From positions 1-64,000 of the forward strand of contig JAUJOT010000002.1 of the NCBI GenBank assembly GCA_030447505.1: 64,000 nucleotides of DNA, written 5' to 3'. The stretch is from Solirubrobacteraceae bacterium (GTDB taxonomy: Bacteria; Actinomycetota; Thermoleophilia; Solirubrobacterales; Solirubrobacteraceae). The notes under the pieces were generated by a model. It worked only from the letters and a program-made list of their open reading frames with translations. It did no database searches and was not told the DNA's origin. This document shows positions 43,932-52,723 of the stretch, piece by piece. Positions within the stretch are counted from its first letter, which is position 1; the number at the start of each line of letters is the position of its first letter. The translations under genes were made by a program, and so were the position numbers.

Positions 43932-44989
43932 GCGGCCTCGTTGAGCGCCTCGAGCTCGCGCAGGCCGGCCAGACGCTCGAGCGCGCGCTCCTCGAGCTTG
44001 CGCGTCTCGGGCTGCGTGATGCCCAGCCGCCGGCTGGCCTCGCGGATCCCGACCGGCCCCTCGGCGCCGTTGACGCCGTAGCGCAACGCGACGACCTTGC
44101 GCTCCTCGTCGGGCAGCTCCTGCAGCGCGCGCCGCAGGACGTCGTCGCGCAACGCGACCTCGACCTCCTCGGCGGGGCCCGCGCGCTCGTCTCCGAGCAC
44201 GTCGCCGAGCGATGCCTCGCCCTCCTCGCCGAGCGGACGATCGAGGCTCGTCACCGTGCGCGCGAGGTCGGACATCGCCTCGACCTGGGCGAGCTCGAGC
44301 TCGGCCGCCTCGGCGATCTCCTCGTCCGTCGGGTCGCGGCCGAGCTTCGTCGACAGCGCGCGCCGCGTGCGCTGGATCTTGCGCTCGCGCTGGGCGATGT
44401 TCGTCGGGAGGCGGATCGTGCGGGCCTTGTTCTCGATCCCGCGCTGGATCGCCTGCCGGATCCAGTACGTAGCGTAGGTCGAGAACTTGAAGCCGCGCCG
44501 CCAGTCGAACTTCTCAGTCGCACGGATGAGCCCGAAGATCCCCTCCTGGATGAGGTCCAGCAGCGGCAGCTCGTTCTGCGGGTACTTCTTGGCGATCGAG
44601 ACGACGAGCGCGAGGTTGGAGTTGATCATCCGCTCCTTCGCGGCGGCGTCGCCCTGCTCGATGCGCTTGGACAGCTCGACCTCCTCGGCGGCCGTCAGCA
44701 GCGGGTGGCGGCGGATCTCGTTGAGGAACAGCCCGAGAGCGTCGGTCGTCGCCACGGCCAGCGCGCCGTTGCCGTAGGCGGTCGCGGGGACGTCGCTGCG
44801 ACCGCAGTCGTCGGTGACGTCGATTCCATGCACTTCAAAGGCCTCGTGCAGATCGCAGAGGTCGTCGTCGGGAACGCCGAGCCGGCGCGCGATCGCGTCG
44901 AGCTCGGAGAGGTTGACGCAGCCGGTCTCCTCTGCGTCGTCGAGCAGGCGGGCGAGCGGGGCGGGCGGGTCGTCGAGGTCGAGTTCCAT
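43928..44989 (-). CDS. Sigma-70 family (group 1/2) RNA polymerase sigma factor
   Basis: A 353-aa sigma factor with regions 1.2 to 4. Region 1.2: [20 protein letters not shown]. Region 2: [40 protein letters not shown] and [20 protein letters not shown]. Region 3: [20 protein letters not shown]. Region 4: [14 protein letters not shown] and the helix-turn-helix [20 protein letters not shown]. The N-terminal extension (1-75) is acidic and shorter than in RpoD, so a group 2 sigma is likely, though it could be the primary one. Confidence 0.9.
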   Translation of the reverse strand: MELDLDDPPAPLARLLDDAEETGCVNLSELDAIARRLGVPDDDLCDLHEAFEVHGIDVTDDCGRSDVPATAYGNGALAVATTDALGLFLNEIRRHPLLTAAEEVELSKRIEQGDAAAKERMINSNLALVVSIAKKYPQNELPLLDLIQEGIFGLIRATEKFDWRRGFKFSTYATYWIRQAIQRGIENKARTIRLPTNIAQRERKIQRTRRALSTKLGRDPTDEEIAEAAELELAQVEAMSDLARTVTSLDRPLGEEGEASLGDVLGDERAGPAEEVEVALRDDVLRRALQELPDEERKVVALRYGVNGAEGPVGIREASRRLGITQPETRKLEERALERLAGLRELEALNEAA

Positions 44990-45039
44990 CGTTGGTTCGG
45001 GCTACCCGGAGTCGGCCGCGCGGGAACGACGTCCTACGC

Positions 45040-45450
45040 CTACTGCGGCCGGTTGCGCTTGCGCTGCTGGCGGGCGGCCTTGGCCTTGGCGCGCCTGGCG
45101 CGCTGCTGGCGCTCGCGCTCGCGCGCCGACTTCCCGGAGCCGCCTGCGCCGGCGCTCGTGGCGCCGCCTGCGCTCGATCCGCTGCGCCGCTCGTCCGGCG
45201 GCGCCGCGCGGCGCGCGTCGCGTACGATCACGAAGGCGATCGTGCCGAGGACAAGCGCGGCCGTGCCGAAGATCAGGACCTTCTGCAGCGTGCTCAATCC
45301 GCCGTCGTCGAACGCGTTCGAAGGAGCAGGTGGTGGTGGCGGCGGCTCGGTCAGCGGCGTCGGCACGTTGGGACCGAGCTGCGCCTGCGCGAGCGAGACC
45401 GGGGCGAGGCCGACGAGCAGGATCGCGAGCGCTGCGCCAAGACGATGCAT
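45040..45450 (-). CDS. Small secreted/membrane protein with basic tail
   Basis: 136 aa from ATG 45450: signal peptide (HRLGAALAILLVGLAPVSLA), a proline-rich stretch (PPPPPPAP), one TM at about 58-80 (LQKVLIFGTAALVLGTIAFV) and a highly basic C-tail (RQQRARRAKAKAARQQRKRN). Function unknown. Divergent from the gene at 45512. Confidence 0.6.
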   Translation of the reverse strand: MHRLGAALAILLVGLAPVSLAQAQLGPNVPTPLTEPPPPPPAPSNAFDDGGLSTLQKVLIFGTAALVLGTIAFVIVRDARRAAPPDERRSGSSAGGATSAGAGGSGKSARERERQQRARRAKAKAARQQRKRNRPQ

Positions 45451-45511
45451 GGGCGCCGAGATTACGCGCAATGCCCGCTGCTGAGCGCGGCGACCTGCAT
45501 AGACTCTTCCC

Positions 45512-46123
45512 ATGGCCAAGCAGCGGCAGGTACGCGTCGAACAGAAGAGCGCGCTGGCGGCGATGAGCCAGCTCGAGACGCGCTCGGATGAAGAGCTGCT
45601 CGCCGAGACGAGGTATCGCGCCGCCGCGCAGGCGATTCTTGGCGCGCGCGCCTCCGAGCGCTACGACGCGCAGACCGCGCGCGAGCACTTCCGCAAGGCG
45701 ATCGCGGCCGCCCGGCCGCAGGAGCGCCTGCAGCTGCGCCGCATGGCCGAGGCGTCGCTGGCGCTCGCCGAGCGCCGTCCCGACGACCTCAAGGCGGCGG
45801 TCGAGAAGCTCGGTCAGCAGGCGCCGTCGAGCCGCCAGCTGTTCGTGCTGCGGCTGATGGGGCTGATCGCGCCCGCGCCGGGCGCGGGCGTCCTGATGAA
45901 GATCCGCGGCGGGCTGATCATCCTCGCCATCGTCGTCGTGCTGCTCGCCGTCGGCGTCGGCGTGGCGTCGCTCGTCCTGCTGCCCTTCGGCGGCGGCTCG
46001 ACGCTGGGCGCGGGCGCGCTGGGCATCGTCGTCGTGATCATCGCGCTCGCGGTGCTCGCCGTGCTCGGCAAACGCAAGCAGGCGGCTCAGCGCGAGAAGG
46101 CTCGGGCCGCGCGCGCGGGCTGA
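45512..46123 (+). CDS. Membrane protein of unknown function
   Basis: A 203-aa protein. N-terminal helical cytosolic part (1-125; ARASERYDAQTAREHFRKAI, a single TPR-like pair), then two TM helices at about 130-155 and 160-185 (GGLIILAIVVVLLAVGVGVA, LGIVVVIIALAVLAVLGKRK) and a basic tail. No named family recognised. It starts 4 bp before the SRAP gene. Confidence 0.65.
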   Translation: MAKQRQVRVEQKSALAAMSQLETRSDEELLAETRYRAAAQAILGARASERYDAQTAREHFRKAIAAARPQERLQLRRMAEASLALAERRPDDLKAAVEKLGQQAPSSRQLFVLRLMGLIAPAPGAGVLMKIRGGLIILAIVVVLLAVGVGVASLVLLPFGGGSTLGAGALGIVVVIIALAVLAVLGKRKQAAQREKARAARAG

Positions 46124-46127
46124 CGCG

Positions 46128-46820
46128 ATGTGCGGGCGCTACACGCTCGCGGGAATCGACCCGATCCAGCTCCGCTCGCGCTGGCCGATCGCAGAGCAGC
46201 TGGAGGTGCGCCGGCGCTTCAACGTCGCGCCGGGCGACGACGTGCTGGCGGTCGTCGGGCCTGGCGAGCATTCCTGCGCCCCCGAGGGCACGCTGCTGCG
46301 CTGGGGGCTCGTGCCGTTCTGGGCGTCGGACCCCAAGCAGCTCGGCGTCAAGACGGTCAACGCACGCGCCGAGACGATCGCCGAGCGCCGCGCGTACCGC
46401 GACGCGTTCGAGAGCCGCCGCTGCCTGATCCTCGCCGACGGCTTCTACGAGTGGTCCGGCGGCGTCCCGCACTGGATCGCGCGCGAGGACGGCGAGCCGT
46501 TTGCGTTCGCCGGGCTGTGGGCGTCGTGGCGGCCGAAGGGCGCTGCGCGCGAGCTGCAGCCGCTGCGCTCGTGCGCGATCGTGACGACCGCCGCGGCGGG
46601 GCCGGTGCGCCGGCTGCACGACCGGATGCCGGTGATCCTCGAGCCCGACCAGGAGCCGCTGTGGATCGACCCGGCGACCGGGACCGATGAGCTTCGCGCC
46701 GTCTGTTCTGGCGAGCGCGTGCCGGCGCTGGTGTTGCGGCCGGTGAGCCGGGCGGTCAACGACGCGCGCCACGACGAGCCCGACTGTCTGGATCCGCCGG
46801 AGCAGGCTTCTCTGTTCTAG
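46128..46820 (+). CDS. SRAP/HMCES-type protein (YedK, abasic-site DNA-protein crosslink)
   Basis: A 230-aa SOS-response-associated peptidase family protein. The initiator Met would be removed to expose Cys2 (MCGRYTLAG), which forms a thiazolidine crosslink with abasic sites in single-stranded DNA. Other active-site motifs: RRFNVAPGDDVL, LRWGLVPFWASDPK, VNARAETIAE, CLILADGFYEWSG (Glu) and LHDRMPVIL (His). Length is normal. It protects abasic sites in ssDNA during replication. Confidence 0.93.
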   Translation: MCGRYTLAGIDPIQLRSRWPIAEQLEVRRRFNVAPGDDVLAVVGPGEHSCAPEGTLLRWGLVPFWASDPKQLGVKTVNARAETIAERRAYRDAFESRRCLILADGFYEWSGGVPHWIAREDGEPFAFAGLWASWRPKGAARELQPLRSCAIVTTAAAGPVRRLHDRMPVILEPDQEPLWIDPATGTDELRAVCSGERVPALVLRPVSRAVNDARHDEPDCLDPPEQASLF

Positions 46821-46896
46821 GGCCCTCGTCGATGCCGCTCGCAGGCGCCGAGCCGGGCGGCCAGCGCGTGCAGCGAGCGCCTGGCGCGCGAGCGCG

Positions 46897-47640
46897 CTAC
46901 CGCTTCGAGGACCGGATCCGCACCGAGCTGATCACGACGGGGTCGATCGGCATCTCGGTCGCCGGATCGGTCGCCACAGCCGCGATGCGGCGCACGACGG
47001 ACTTGCCGCCGACGACCTCGCCGAGCAGCGCGAAGTCGGGCTCCAACGGCGCCTCGCGCGCAGTGACGATGAAGAACTGGCTGCCCGAGGTGCCGGGCCG
47101 CTCGGTCTGCGCCTTGGCCATCGCGACGACGTAGCGGCGGTACTTCAGATCGCTCGGCGGCGCCTCGACGACGGCGTAGCCGGGGCCGCCGTTGCCGGTG
47201 CCGAGCGGGTCGCCGCCCTGGATCACGAAGTCGTTGCCGCCGGGCCTCGCGATCCGGTGGAAGGTCAGACCGTCGTAGAAGCCGCTGCGCGCCAGGGCCG
47301 CGAACGACGACGTCGTCTTCGGCGCGCGCCGCACGTCGAGGCGGATCTCGATCGTCCCGCAGTTCGTCCGCACGATGGCGGTGTGGCGGCGGTTGCGGTT
47401 CAGGCGCCGGCGGGGGCGGCGGCGGTCGGCATTCGCCGCGCGCGCGGGCCGCTGCACGGCCTTGCAGCCGTCGCGCGTGCTGCGCTGCGGCGTGGTGGCC
47501 GTCGTCGTCGTCGTCTCGCTGCTGACAGCGGATCGGTCTTCGTCCGTCGTCGCGTCGCCCGTCAGCGGACCGTCCTTGCCGCACGCGACGAGCGCCACCG
47601 CTGCAAGCAGGATCACGACGAGGACGAGCGCGGGTCGCAC
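46897..47640 (-). CDS. Cyclophilin-type peptidyl-prolyl isomerase lipoprotein
   Basis: 247 aa from GTG 47640. Signal peptide with lipobox ALVAC near residue 20, then a Thr/Arg-rich linker and a cyclophilin domain (about 88-240): IVRTNCGTIEIRLDVRRAPK, FYDGLTFHRIARPGGNDFVI, GDPLGTGNGGPGYA and SGSQFFIVTA. The catalytic FHRIxxxFVIQGGD pattern is present. It assists folding of proteins outside the membrane. Confidence 0.9.
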   Translation of the reverse strand: MRPALVLVVILLAAVALVACGKDGPLTGDATTDEDRSAVSSETTTTTATTPQRSTRDGCKAVQRPARAANADRRRPRRRLNRNRRHTAIVRTNCGTIEIRLDVRRAPKTTSSFAALARSGFYDGLTFHRIARPGGNDFVIQGGDPLGTGNGGPGYAVVEAPPSDLKYRRYVVAMAKAQTERPGTSGSQFFIVTAREAPLEPDFALLGEVVGGKSVVRRIAAVATDPATEMPIDPVVISSVRIRSSKR

Positions 47641-47708
47641 CGCCGAGAGCGTAGTGGCTCGCCGCTCGAGCGCGCGCAGTTGCGCCCACAGCCTGTGCCA
47701 CGCGGGTA

Positions 47709-48524
47709 GTGGTCAAACTTCCCGCGGTGCCGCTCAGCTCCCTGATCGCTGGATACGACCACATCCTGCTCGACCTCGACGGCTGCGTCTGGGTCGGCAA
47801 CGAGGCCACGCCCGGCGCCGCCGACGCCGTCGCGGCGCTGCGCGCCGCCGGCAAGGGCGTCGCGTTCGTCACCAACGACACGCAGCTGAGCACCGAGGAG
47901 TACGTGCAGAAGCTCTGGCGGCTCGGGTTGCAGGCATCGCTCGAGGAGGTCGTGACGGCCGGCGCGGCACTGCAGTTCGTGCTCGCCGAGCGCTTCCAGG
48001 GGCGTGCCGCCGTCGTCGTCGGGTCCGCCGCGCTGCACCGTCACGTCGAGGCGGCGGGCCTGCGGATCGTCAACGCCACGGCGTTCGCCAGTCGCGCCGA
48101 CGTCGTCGTCGTCGCGTTTCACCCGCAGTTCAACTACGACGAGCTGCGCGAGGCGACCCAGGCGGCGCTGCGCGGCGCGTTCATGATCGGATCGAACCGC
48201 GACCCGACGTTTCCCGCCGCCGACGGCTTGTGGCCCGGCTCGGGAGCCGTCATCGCCGCGGTCGAAACGGCCTCGGGCCGCAGCGTCCAGACCGTCGGCA
48301 AGCCTGCGCCGACGCTCGTGCAGACCGCGCTGGACCGGCTCGGCCCCGGCCGCGCGCTGATGATCGGCGATCGCGTCGACGCCGACCTCGGCGCGGCAAA
48401 CGCGGCGGGCATCGACGGGGCGATCGTCCTGACCGGCGCCGCCGACCGCGAGGCGGCGCAGGCGGCGAGCAAGCCGAGCCCCGTCGCGATCGCCGAGCGG
48501 CTCGAGACCCTGGTCTTGGGATAG
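47709..48524 (+). CDS. HAD-superfamily phosphatase (NagD/IIA type)
   Basis: 271 aa from GTG 47709. Motif I is ILLDLDGCVWVG (Asp nucleophile near residue 22), motif II VAFVTNDT, motif III VGKPAPTLVQTAL and motif IV LMIGDRVDADLGAANAAGID. The inserted C2 cap domain lies between residues about 80 and 185. It removes phosphate from a sugar or nucleotide monophosphate; substrate unknown. It lies upstream of the murT operon. Confidence 0.9.
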   Translation: MVKLPAVPLSSLIAGYDHILLDLDGCVWVGNEATPGAADAVAALRAAGKGVAFVTNDTQLSTEEYVQKLWRLGLQASLEEVVTAGAALQFVLAERFQGRAAVVVGSAALHRHVEAAGLRIVNATAFASRADVVVVAFHPQFNYDELREATQAALRGAFMIGSNRDPTFPAADGLWPGSGAVIAAVETASGRSVQTVGKPAPTLVQTALDRLGPGRALMIGDRVDADLGAANAAGIDGAIVLTGAADREAAQAASKPSPVAIAERLETLVLG

Positions 48525-48531
48525 TCCTGGA

Positions 48532-48654
48532 GTGGACCGTGACGTGACCCTGCTGCCGTTCAACCGATCCGCCGCCGCTGCCCGCGCGCGCAAGCTCCTG
48601 CCGCCTGCCGAGCGTCGCTTCCCGCGCGCGCTGCGGGTGCTGGTGGCGGCCTGA
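48532..48654 (+). CDS. Possible 40-aa leader peptide overlapping murT
   Basis: GTG at 48532, TGA at 48652-48654 sharing a base with the murT ATG (TGATG). The peptide is basic (FNRSAAAARARKLLPPAERR). Start-stop coupling and in-frame length support translation, but nothing else does. It may simply be a short open frame. Confidence 0.3.
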   Translation: MDRDVTLLPFNRSAAAARARKLLPPAERRFPRALRVLVAA

Positions 48655-50018
48655 TGCTCGGCGCGAAGATCGCCGTCGCCCGCGCCGCCGGAGCGCTCTC
48701 GCGGAGCAGCGGCCGCGGCGCGACGAGCCTGCCCGGCAAGCTGCTCATGCGGATGGAGCCGCGCGCGATCGAGCGCCTCGCGCGCCGCCTGCCGCAGGGC
48801 AGCGCCGTGATCTCGGCGACGAACGGCAAGACGACGACGGCCGCGATGGTCGCCGCGATCCTCGAGCGATCGGGCACGCGGCTGGTGCACAACCGCGCCG
48901 GGGCGAACATGGCGGGCGGCGTCGCGAGCGTGCTGCTCGCGGCGGCGCGCGGCGACGGCATCGACGGCGACGCCGGGCTCTTCGAGGTCGACGAGTTCTG
49001 GCTCGATCGCGTCGTGGCGCAGCTTCGCCCGCGCGCGCTGCTGCTGGCGAACCTCTTTCGCGACCAGCTCGACCGCTACGGCGAGCTCGAGACGATCGCC
49101 GACCGCTGGGCGGCGACGGTCGCCGCCGCGCCCGACGCAACGCTCGTCCTCAACGCCGACGACCCGCTCGTCGCCGACCTCGGCCGGCAAAGGCCGCCTC
49201 GACAGGTCGTGTACTTCGGCCTCGAGGACGACGGCCTCGCGCTGTCGCAGATGGCCCACGCGTCGGACTCCAAGCACTGCCGCCGCTGCGGCGCGCCCTA
49301 TGTATACGACGCGATCCACATGGGCCACCTGGGCCGCTACCACTGCCCCAACGGCGACTCGCGTCGCCCGCGCCCCGACGTGCAGGCGACAGGCGTCGAG
49401 CTCGACGGCACCCGCGGCGCGCGCTTCGCGCTGCACGTCGGCGCACAGCACGCGGTCGTCGCGCTCCCCCTCCCCGGCCTCTACAACGTCTACAACGCGC
49501 TCGGCGCCGCCGCGCTGGCGAGCGCGCTCGGCGCGCCTCTCGGCCAGATCGTGGAGGGGCTGCAGGCAACGCAGGCGGCGTTCGGCCGCGCGGAGACCGT
49601 CAGCCTCGGCGGCCGCGAGCTCGCGATCCTGCTCGTCAAGAACCCGGCCGGGGCGAACGAGGTACTGCGCACGCTCGCGCTCGACGACGGCGACCACGAC
49701 GTGCTCGCGGTGCTCAACGACAACACCGCCGACGGGCGCGACATCTCGTGGGTCTGGGACGTCGACTTCGAGCTGGTGGCGCGGCGCGTGCGGCGCGTGA
49801 CGTGCAGCGGCACGCGCGCGGCGGAGCTCGCGCTGCGGCTGAAGTACGCCGGCGTCGCCCCCGAGCGCCTGCACGTCGAGCCCGCGCTCGAGCGTGGCCT
49901 CGATGCCGCGCTGGCCGACGGCGCCGGCCGGCTCGTCGCGCTGCCGACGTACACCGCCATGCTCGCGCTGCGCGAGCTGCTCGTCGCGCGCGGCGCGGCG
50001 CGGGGGTCGTTTCGGTGA
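48654..50018 (+). CDS. murT: Lipid II isoglutaminyl synthase subunit MurT
   Basis: A 454-aa Mur-ligase family protein that, with GatD, amidates the gamma-carboxyl of D-Glu in lipid II. P-loop VISATNGKTTTAAM at about residues 52-64; EVDEFWLDRV and LLANLFRDQLDRYGEL are MurT signatures; the zinc ribbon CRRCGAPYVYDAIHMGHLGR lies near 208-229, with a Cys after YH; LVLNADDPLVADL and LLVKNPAGANEVLRTL follow. The DUF1727 domain ends the protein (NDNTADGRDISWVWDVDFE). It is coupled to the next gene by a GTGA overlap. Confidence 0.93.
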   Translation: MLGAKIAVARAAGALSRSSGRGATSLPGKLLMRMEPRAIERLARRLPQGSAVISATNGKTTTAAMVAAILERSGTRLVHNRAGANMAGGVASVLLAAARGDGIDGDAGLFEVDEFWLDRVVAQLRPRALLLANLFRDQLDRYGELETIADRWAATVAAAPDATLVLNADDPLVADLGRQRPPRQVVYFGLEDDGLALSQMAHASDSKHCRRCGAPYVYDAIHMGHLGRYHCPNGDSRRPRPDVQATGVELDGTRGARFALHVGAQHAVVALPLPGLYNVYNALGAAALASALGAPLGQIVEGLQATQAAFGRAETVSLGGRELAILLVKNPAGANEVLRTLALDDGDHDVLAVLNDNTADGRDISWVWDVDFELVARRVRRVTCSGTRAAELALRLKYAGVAPERLHVEPALERGLDAALADGAGRLVALPTYTAMLALRELLVARGAARGSFR

Positions 50019-50734
50019 GCGACGTGATCTGGCACGACGTCGAGTGCGGACGCTACGACGCCGACTTCGCGCTCTGGCGCGAGCTCGCCGCGCAGGCGAA
50101 CGGCCCGATCCTGGACGTCGGCGCGGGCACCGGCCGCGTGGCGCTCGAGCTCGCGCGCCGCGGCCACGAGGTCGTCGCGCTGGACCGTGACCCGCGACTG
50201 CTCGGCGTCCTCGCCGACCGCGCGCACGGCGAGGGCCTGCACGTCGAGACGGTCGTCGCGGACGCAGGGAACTTCAAGCTCGGCCGCCACGACTTCGCGA
50301 TCGTGATGGCGCCGATGCAGACCGTGCAGCTGCTGCGCCGCGAGGGCCGGCTCGGGTTCCTGCGCTCGGCGCGCGCGCACGTGGCGCCCGGCGCGCTCGT
50401 CGCGATCGCGCTCGCCGACGCGCTGGAGTGCTTCGACGCCGACCACGTCCTGCTGCCGCTGCCCGACCGGCTGATCGTCGACAGCACGCTGTACTCGAGC
50501 CAGCCCGTCGCGCTGCGCGACCACGGCGAGACCGTCGCGATCGAGCGGATCCGCGAGATCCTCACCGCCGACGGGCAGCGCATCGCGAGCCAGGACATCC
50601 TGCACCTCGACCGGGTCACGATCGCGCAGCTCGAGACCGAGGGGCAGGCGGCCGGGCTGACGCCGCTGCCGGCCCGGATCGTCGACGCGACCGAGGAGCA
50701 CGTCGGCACGAGCGTGGTGATGCTGCGTGGCTGA
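50015..50734 (+). CDS. SAM-dependent methyltransferase between murT and gatD
   Basis: 239 aa from GTG 50015, overlapping murT by 4 bp and gatD by 8 bp. Motif I is PILDVGAGTGRVALELARRG near residues 32-51, the beta2 acid is EVVALDRDPRLLGVL, and motif IV region is HDFAIVMAPMQTVQLLRREG. C-terminal strands EHVGTSVVMLRG. A class I methyltransferase; a cell-wall or lipid II target is suggested only by position. In most genomes murT and gatD are directly adjacent. Confidence 0.85.
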   Translation: MSDVIWHDVECGRYDADFALWRELAAQANGPILDVGAGTGRVALELARRGHEVVALDRDPRLLGVLADRAHGEGLHVETVVADAGNFKLGRHDFAIVMAPMQTVQLLRREGRLGFLRSARAHVAPGALVAIALADALECFDADHVLLPLPDRLIVDSTLYSSQPVALRDHGETVAIERIREILTADGQRIASQDILHLDRVTIAQLETEGQAAGLTPLPARIVDATEEHVGTSVVMLRG

Positions 50735-51470
50735 GGCGGGCCGCGCCACCCTGCGCGTCTGCGCGTTGTATCCCGACCTCATGAACATCTACGCCGACCG
50801 CGGCAACCTGCTGATGCTCGAACGCCGCTGTGAGTGGCGCTCGATCGGCTTCGAGGTCAGCGCCGCCGGCCTCGGCGAGGGCGTCGAGCCCGACGCGCAC
50901 GACCTCTTCTACCTCGGCGGCGGCCAGGACCGCGACCAGCGCCTGTGTGCGCTGGACCTCGTCGAGACCAAGCGCGACGCACTGCACGCCGCGGCCGGGC
51001 GCGGCGCCCTCGTGCTCGGCGTCTGCGGCGGCTACCAACTGCTCGGCCACCGCTACGCGCTGGGCGACGAGGAGATCCCCGGGCTCGGCCTCGTCGACCT
51101 CGAGACGATCCGCTCCGACGGCGCGCGCCTGATCGGCAACGTCGCGATCGAGGTCGACCTCGACGGCGACGGACGCCGGCGGGTGTTGGCGGGCTTCGAG
51201 AACCACGCCGGGCACACGCACCTCGGCCCCGCCGAGCGACCGCTCGGCCGCGTCCTGAAGGGCCACGGCAACACCGGCTCCTCCGGCTTGGAGGGCGTGC
51301 GGCGCGGCAGCGTCATCGGCACGTACCTGCACGGCCCGCTGCTGCCCAAGAACGCCTGGTTCGCCGACTGGCTGATCGCCGCGGCGCTCGGCCTCGACGC
51401 GCTCGACGCGCTCGACGACAGGTTCGAGGACGCGGCGCACGCCGAGGCGCGGCGGGCGGCGGGGGTCTGA
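50727..51470 (+). CDS. gatD: Lipid II isoglutaminyl synthase glutaminase subunit GatD
   Basis: A 247-aa class I glutamine amidotransferase (cobyric-acid-synthase type). GTG at 50727. VCALYPDLMNIYADRGNLLM is the family start; LFYLGGGQDRDQRL follows; the catalytic Cys100 is in LVLGVCGGYQLLGHRYA; the catalytic His is in VIGTYLHGPLLPKN near residue 200; LAGFENHAGHTHL is also conserved. It supplies ammonia to MurT. The pair makes amidated lipid II, needed for efficient crosslinking. Confidence 0.93.
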   Translation: MAEAGRATLRVCALYPDLMNIYADRGNLLMLERRCEWRSIGFEVSAAGLGEGVEPDAHDLFYLGGGQDRDQRLCALDLVETKRDALHAAAGRGALVLGVCGGYQLLGHRYALGDEEIPGLGLVDLETIRSDGARLIGNVAIEVDLDGDGRRRVLAGFENHAGHTHLGPAERPLGRVLKGHGNTGSSGLEGVRRGSVIGTYLHGPLLPKNAWFADWLIAAALGLDALDALDDRFEDAAHAEARRAAGV

Positions 51471-51523
51471 AATGTGGGCGAACTTGCGCATCAACTTGCT
51501 GCATCGGCGGTAGCATCGCGCCG

Positions 51524-52723
51524 GTGGGGGACGCCTCCGACCGTTCATCGGCCGAGCCGCTCGAGTTCCGCGAGGTCACGAAGCGCTACCCCGGTAACGC
51601 CGAGCCCGCCGTGGACGGGCTGTCGCTCAAGCTCCCGGCGGGCGAGATCTGCGTGCTCGTGGGCCCCTCCGGCTGCGGCAAGACGACCGCGATGCGGATG
51701 GTCAACCGGATGATCGACATCACCTCGGGCGACATCCTGCTCGGCGGCCGCAGCGTCAAGCAGCGACAGCCCGACGAGCTGCGGCGCAACATCGGCTACG
51801 TCATCCAGCAGATCGGCCTGTTCCCGCACCGCACGATCGCCGACAACATCGCGACGGTGCCGGCGCTGCTCGGATGGAAGAAGGACCGCATCGCGACGCG
51901 CGTCGACGAGCTGCTCGAGCTCGTCGGCCTCGATCCGCACGAGATGCGCGACCGCTTCCCGGCGCAGCTCTCGGGCGGGCAGCGCCAGCGCGTCGGCGTC
52001 GCCCGCGCGCTCGCCGTCGATCCACCGGTGATGCTGATGGACGAGCCGTTCGGCGCGATCGACCCGATCAACCGCGAGCGGCTGCAGAACGAGTTCCTGC
52101 GCCTGCAGGCCGAGCTGCGCAAGACGATCGTCTTCGTGACCCACGACATCGACGAGGCGATCAAGATGGGCGACCGCATCGCGGTGATGCAGGTCGGCGG
52201 CAGGCTCGCGCAGTACGCGCCGCCGGCGGAGCTGCTGACCGCGCCTGCCACCCCGTTCGTCGAGGACTTCGTCGGGGCGGACCGCGCGCTGAAGCGGCTC
52301 GCGCTGCAGCGCGTGCGCGACATCGACCTGTGGTCGGTCGCGACGTGCCGGGCCGGCGAGCCGACGGCCGCCGCGCGCGCCCGCCTCACGGACGCCGACC
52401 TCGACATCCCGATGCTCGTCGACGGCGAGCGCCGGCCGCTCGGCTGGCTCAGCGAGCGCGGGCTGACCGGCGAGCGGGTCCGCCCGGAGCTGCGCTCGCC
52501 CGCGGAGCCGATCGTCGAGCTCGACGACATCCTGCGCGACGCGCTGTCGGACCTGCTCGCCCGCGAGTCGATGTACGGCCCCGTCGTCGATGCGGGCGGC
52601 CACCTCGTCGGCGCGCTCTCGATCCAGGCGATCTCGCACGCGATCGGCAGCGCCGGCTCAGAGGTGCGCAGCGCGGCCGAGCGTGTCGCCGGCGACGCCG
52701 GCGAGTCGGCGGGCCAGGAATGA
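51524..52723 (+). CDS. Osmoprotectant (glycine betaine/choline-type) ABC transporter ATP-binding protein
   Basis: 399 aa from GTG 51524. Walker A GPSGCGKTTAMRMVNRMI near 50, Q-loop GYVIQQIGLFPH, signature SGGQRQRVGVARAL, Walker B VMLMDEPFGAIDPINRERLQ, H-loop IVFVTHDIDEAIKMGD. The C-terminal 130 residues (270-399) carry a CBS-like pair (LVDGERRPLGWLSERGL, MYGPVVDAGGHLVGALSIQA) that in OpuA/OpuC senses ionic strength or c-di-AMP. Operon of four overlapping genes. Confidence 0.92.
   Translation: MGDASDRSSAEPLEFREVTKRYPGNAEPAVDGLSLKLPAGEICVLVGPSGCGKTTAMRMVNRMIDITSGDILLGGRSVKQRQPDELRRNIGYVIQQIGLFPHRTIADNIATVPALLGWKKDRIATRVDELLELVGLDPHEMRDRFPAQLSGGQRQRVGVARALAVDPPVMLMDEPFGAIDPINRERLQNEFLRLQAELRKTIVFVTHDIDEAIKMGDRIAVMQVGGRLAQYAPPAELLTAPATPFVEDFVGADRALKRLALQRVRDIDLWSVATCRAGEPTAAARARLTDADLDIPMLVDGERRPLGWLSERGLTGERVRPELRSPAEPIVELDDILRDALSDLLARESMYGPVVDAGGHLVGALSIQAISHAIGSAGSEVRSAAERVAGDAGESAGQE

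Noticed and set aside
47613-49874. 753-codon minus-strand open frame
   Set aside because: Shadow of the HAD and murT genes, which have clear motifs on the plus strand.
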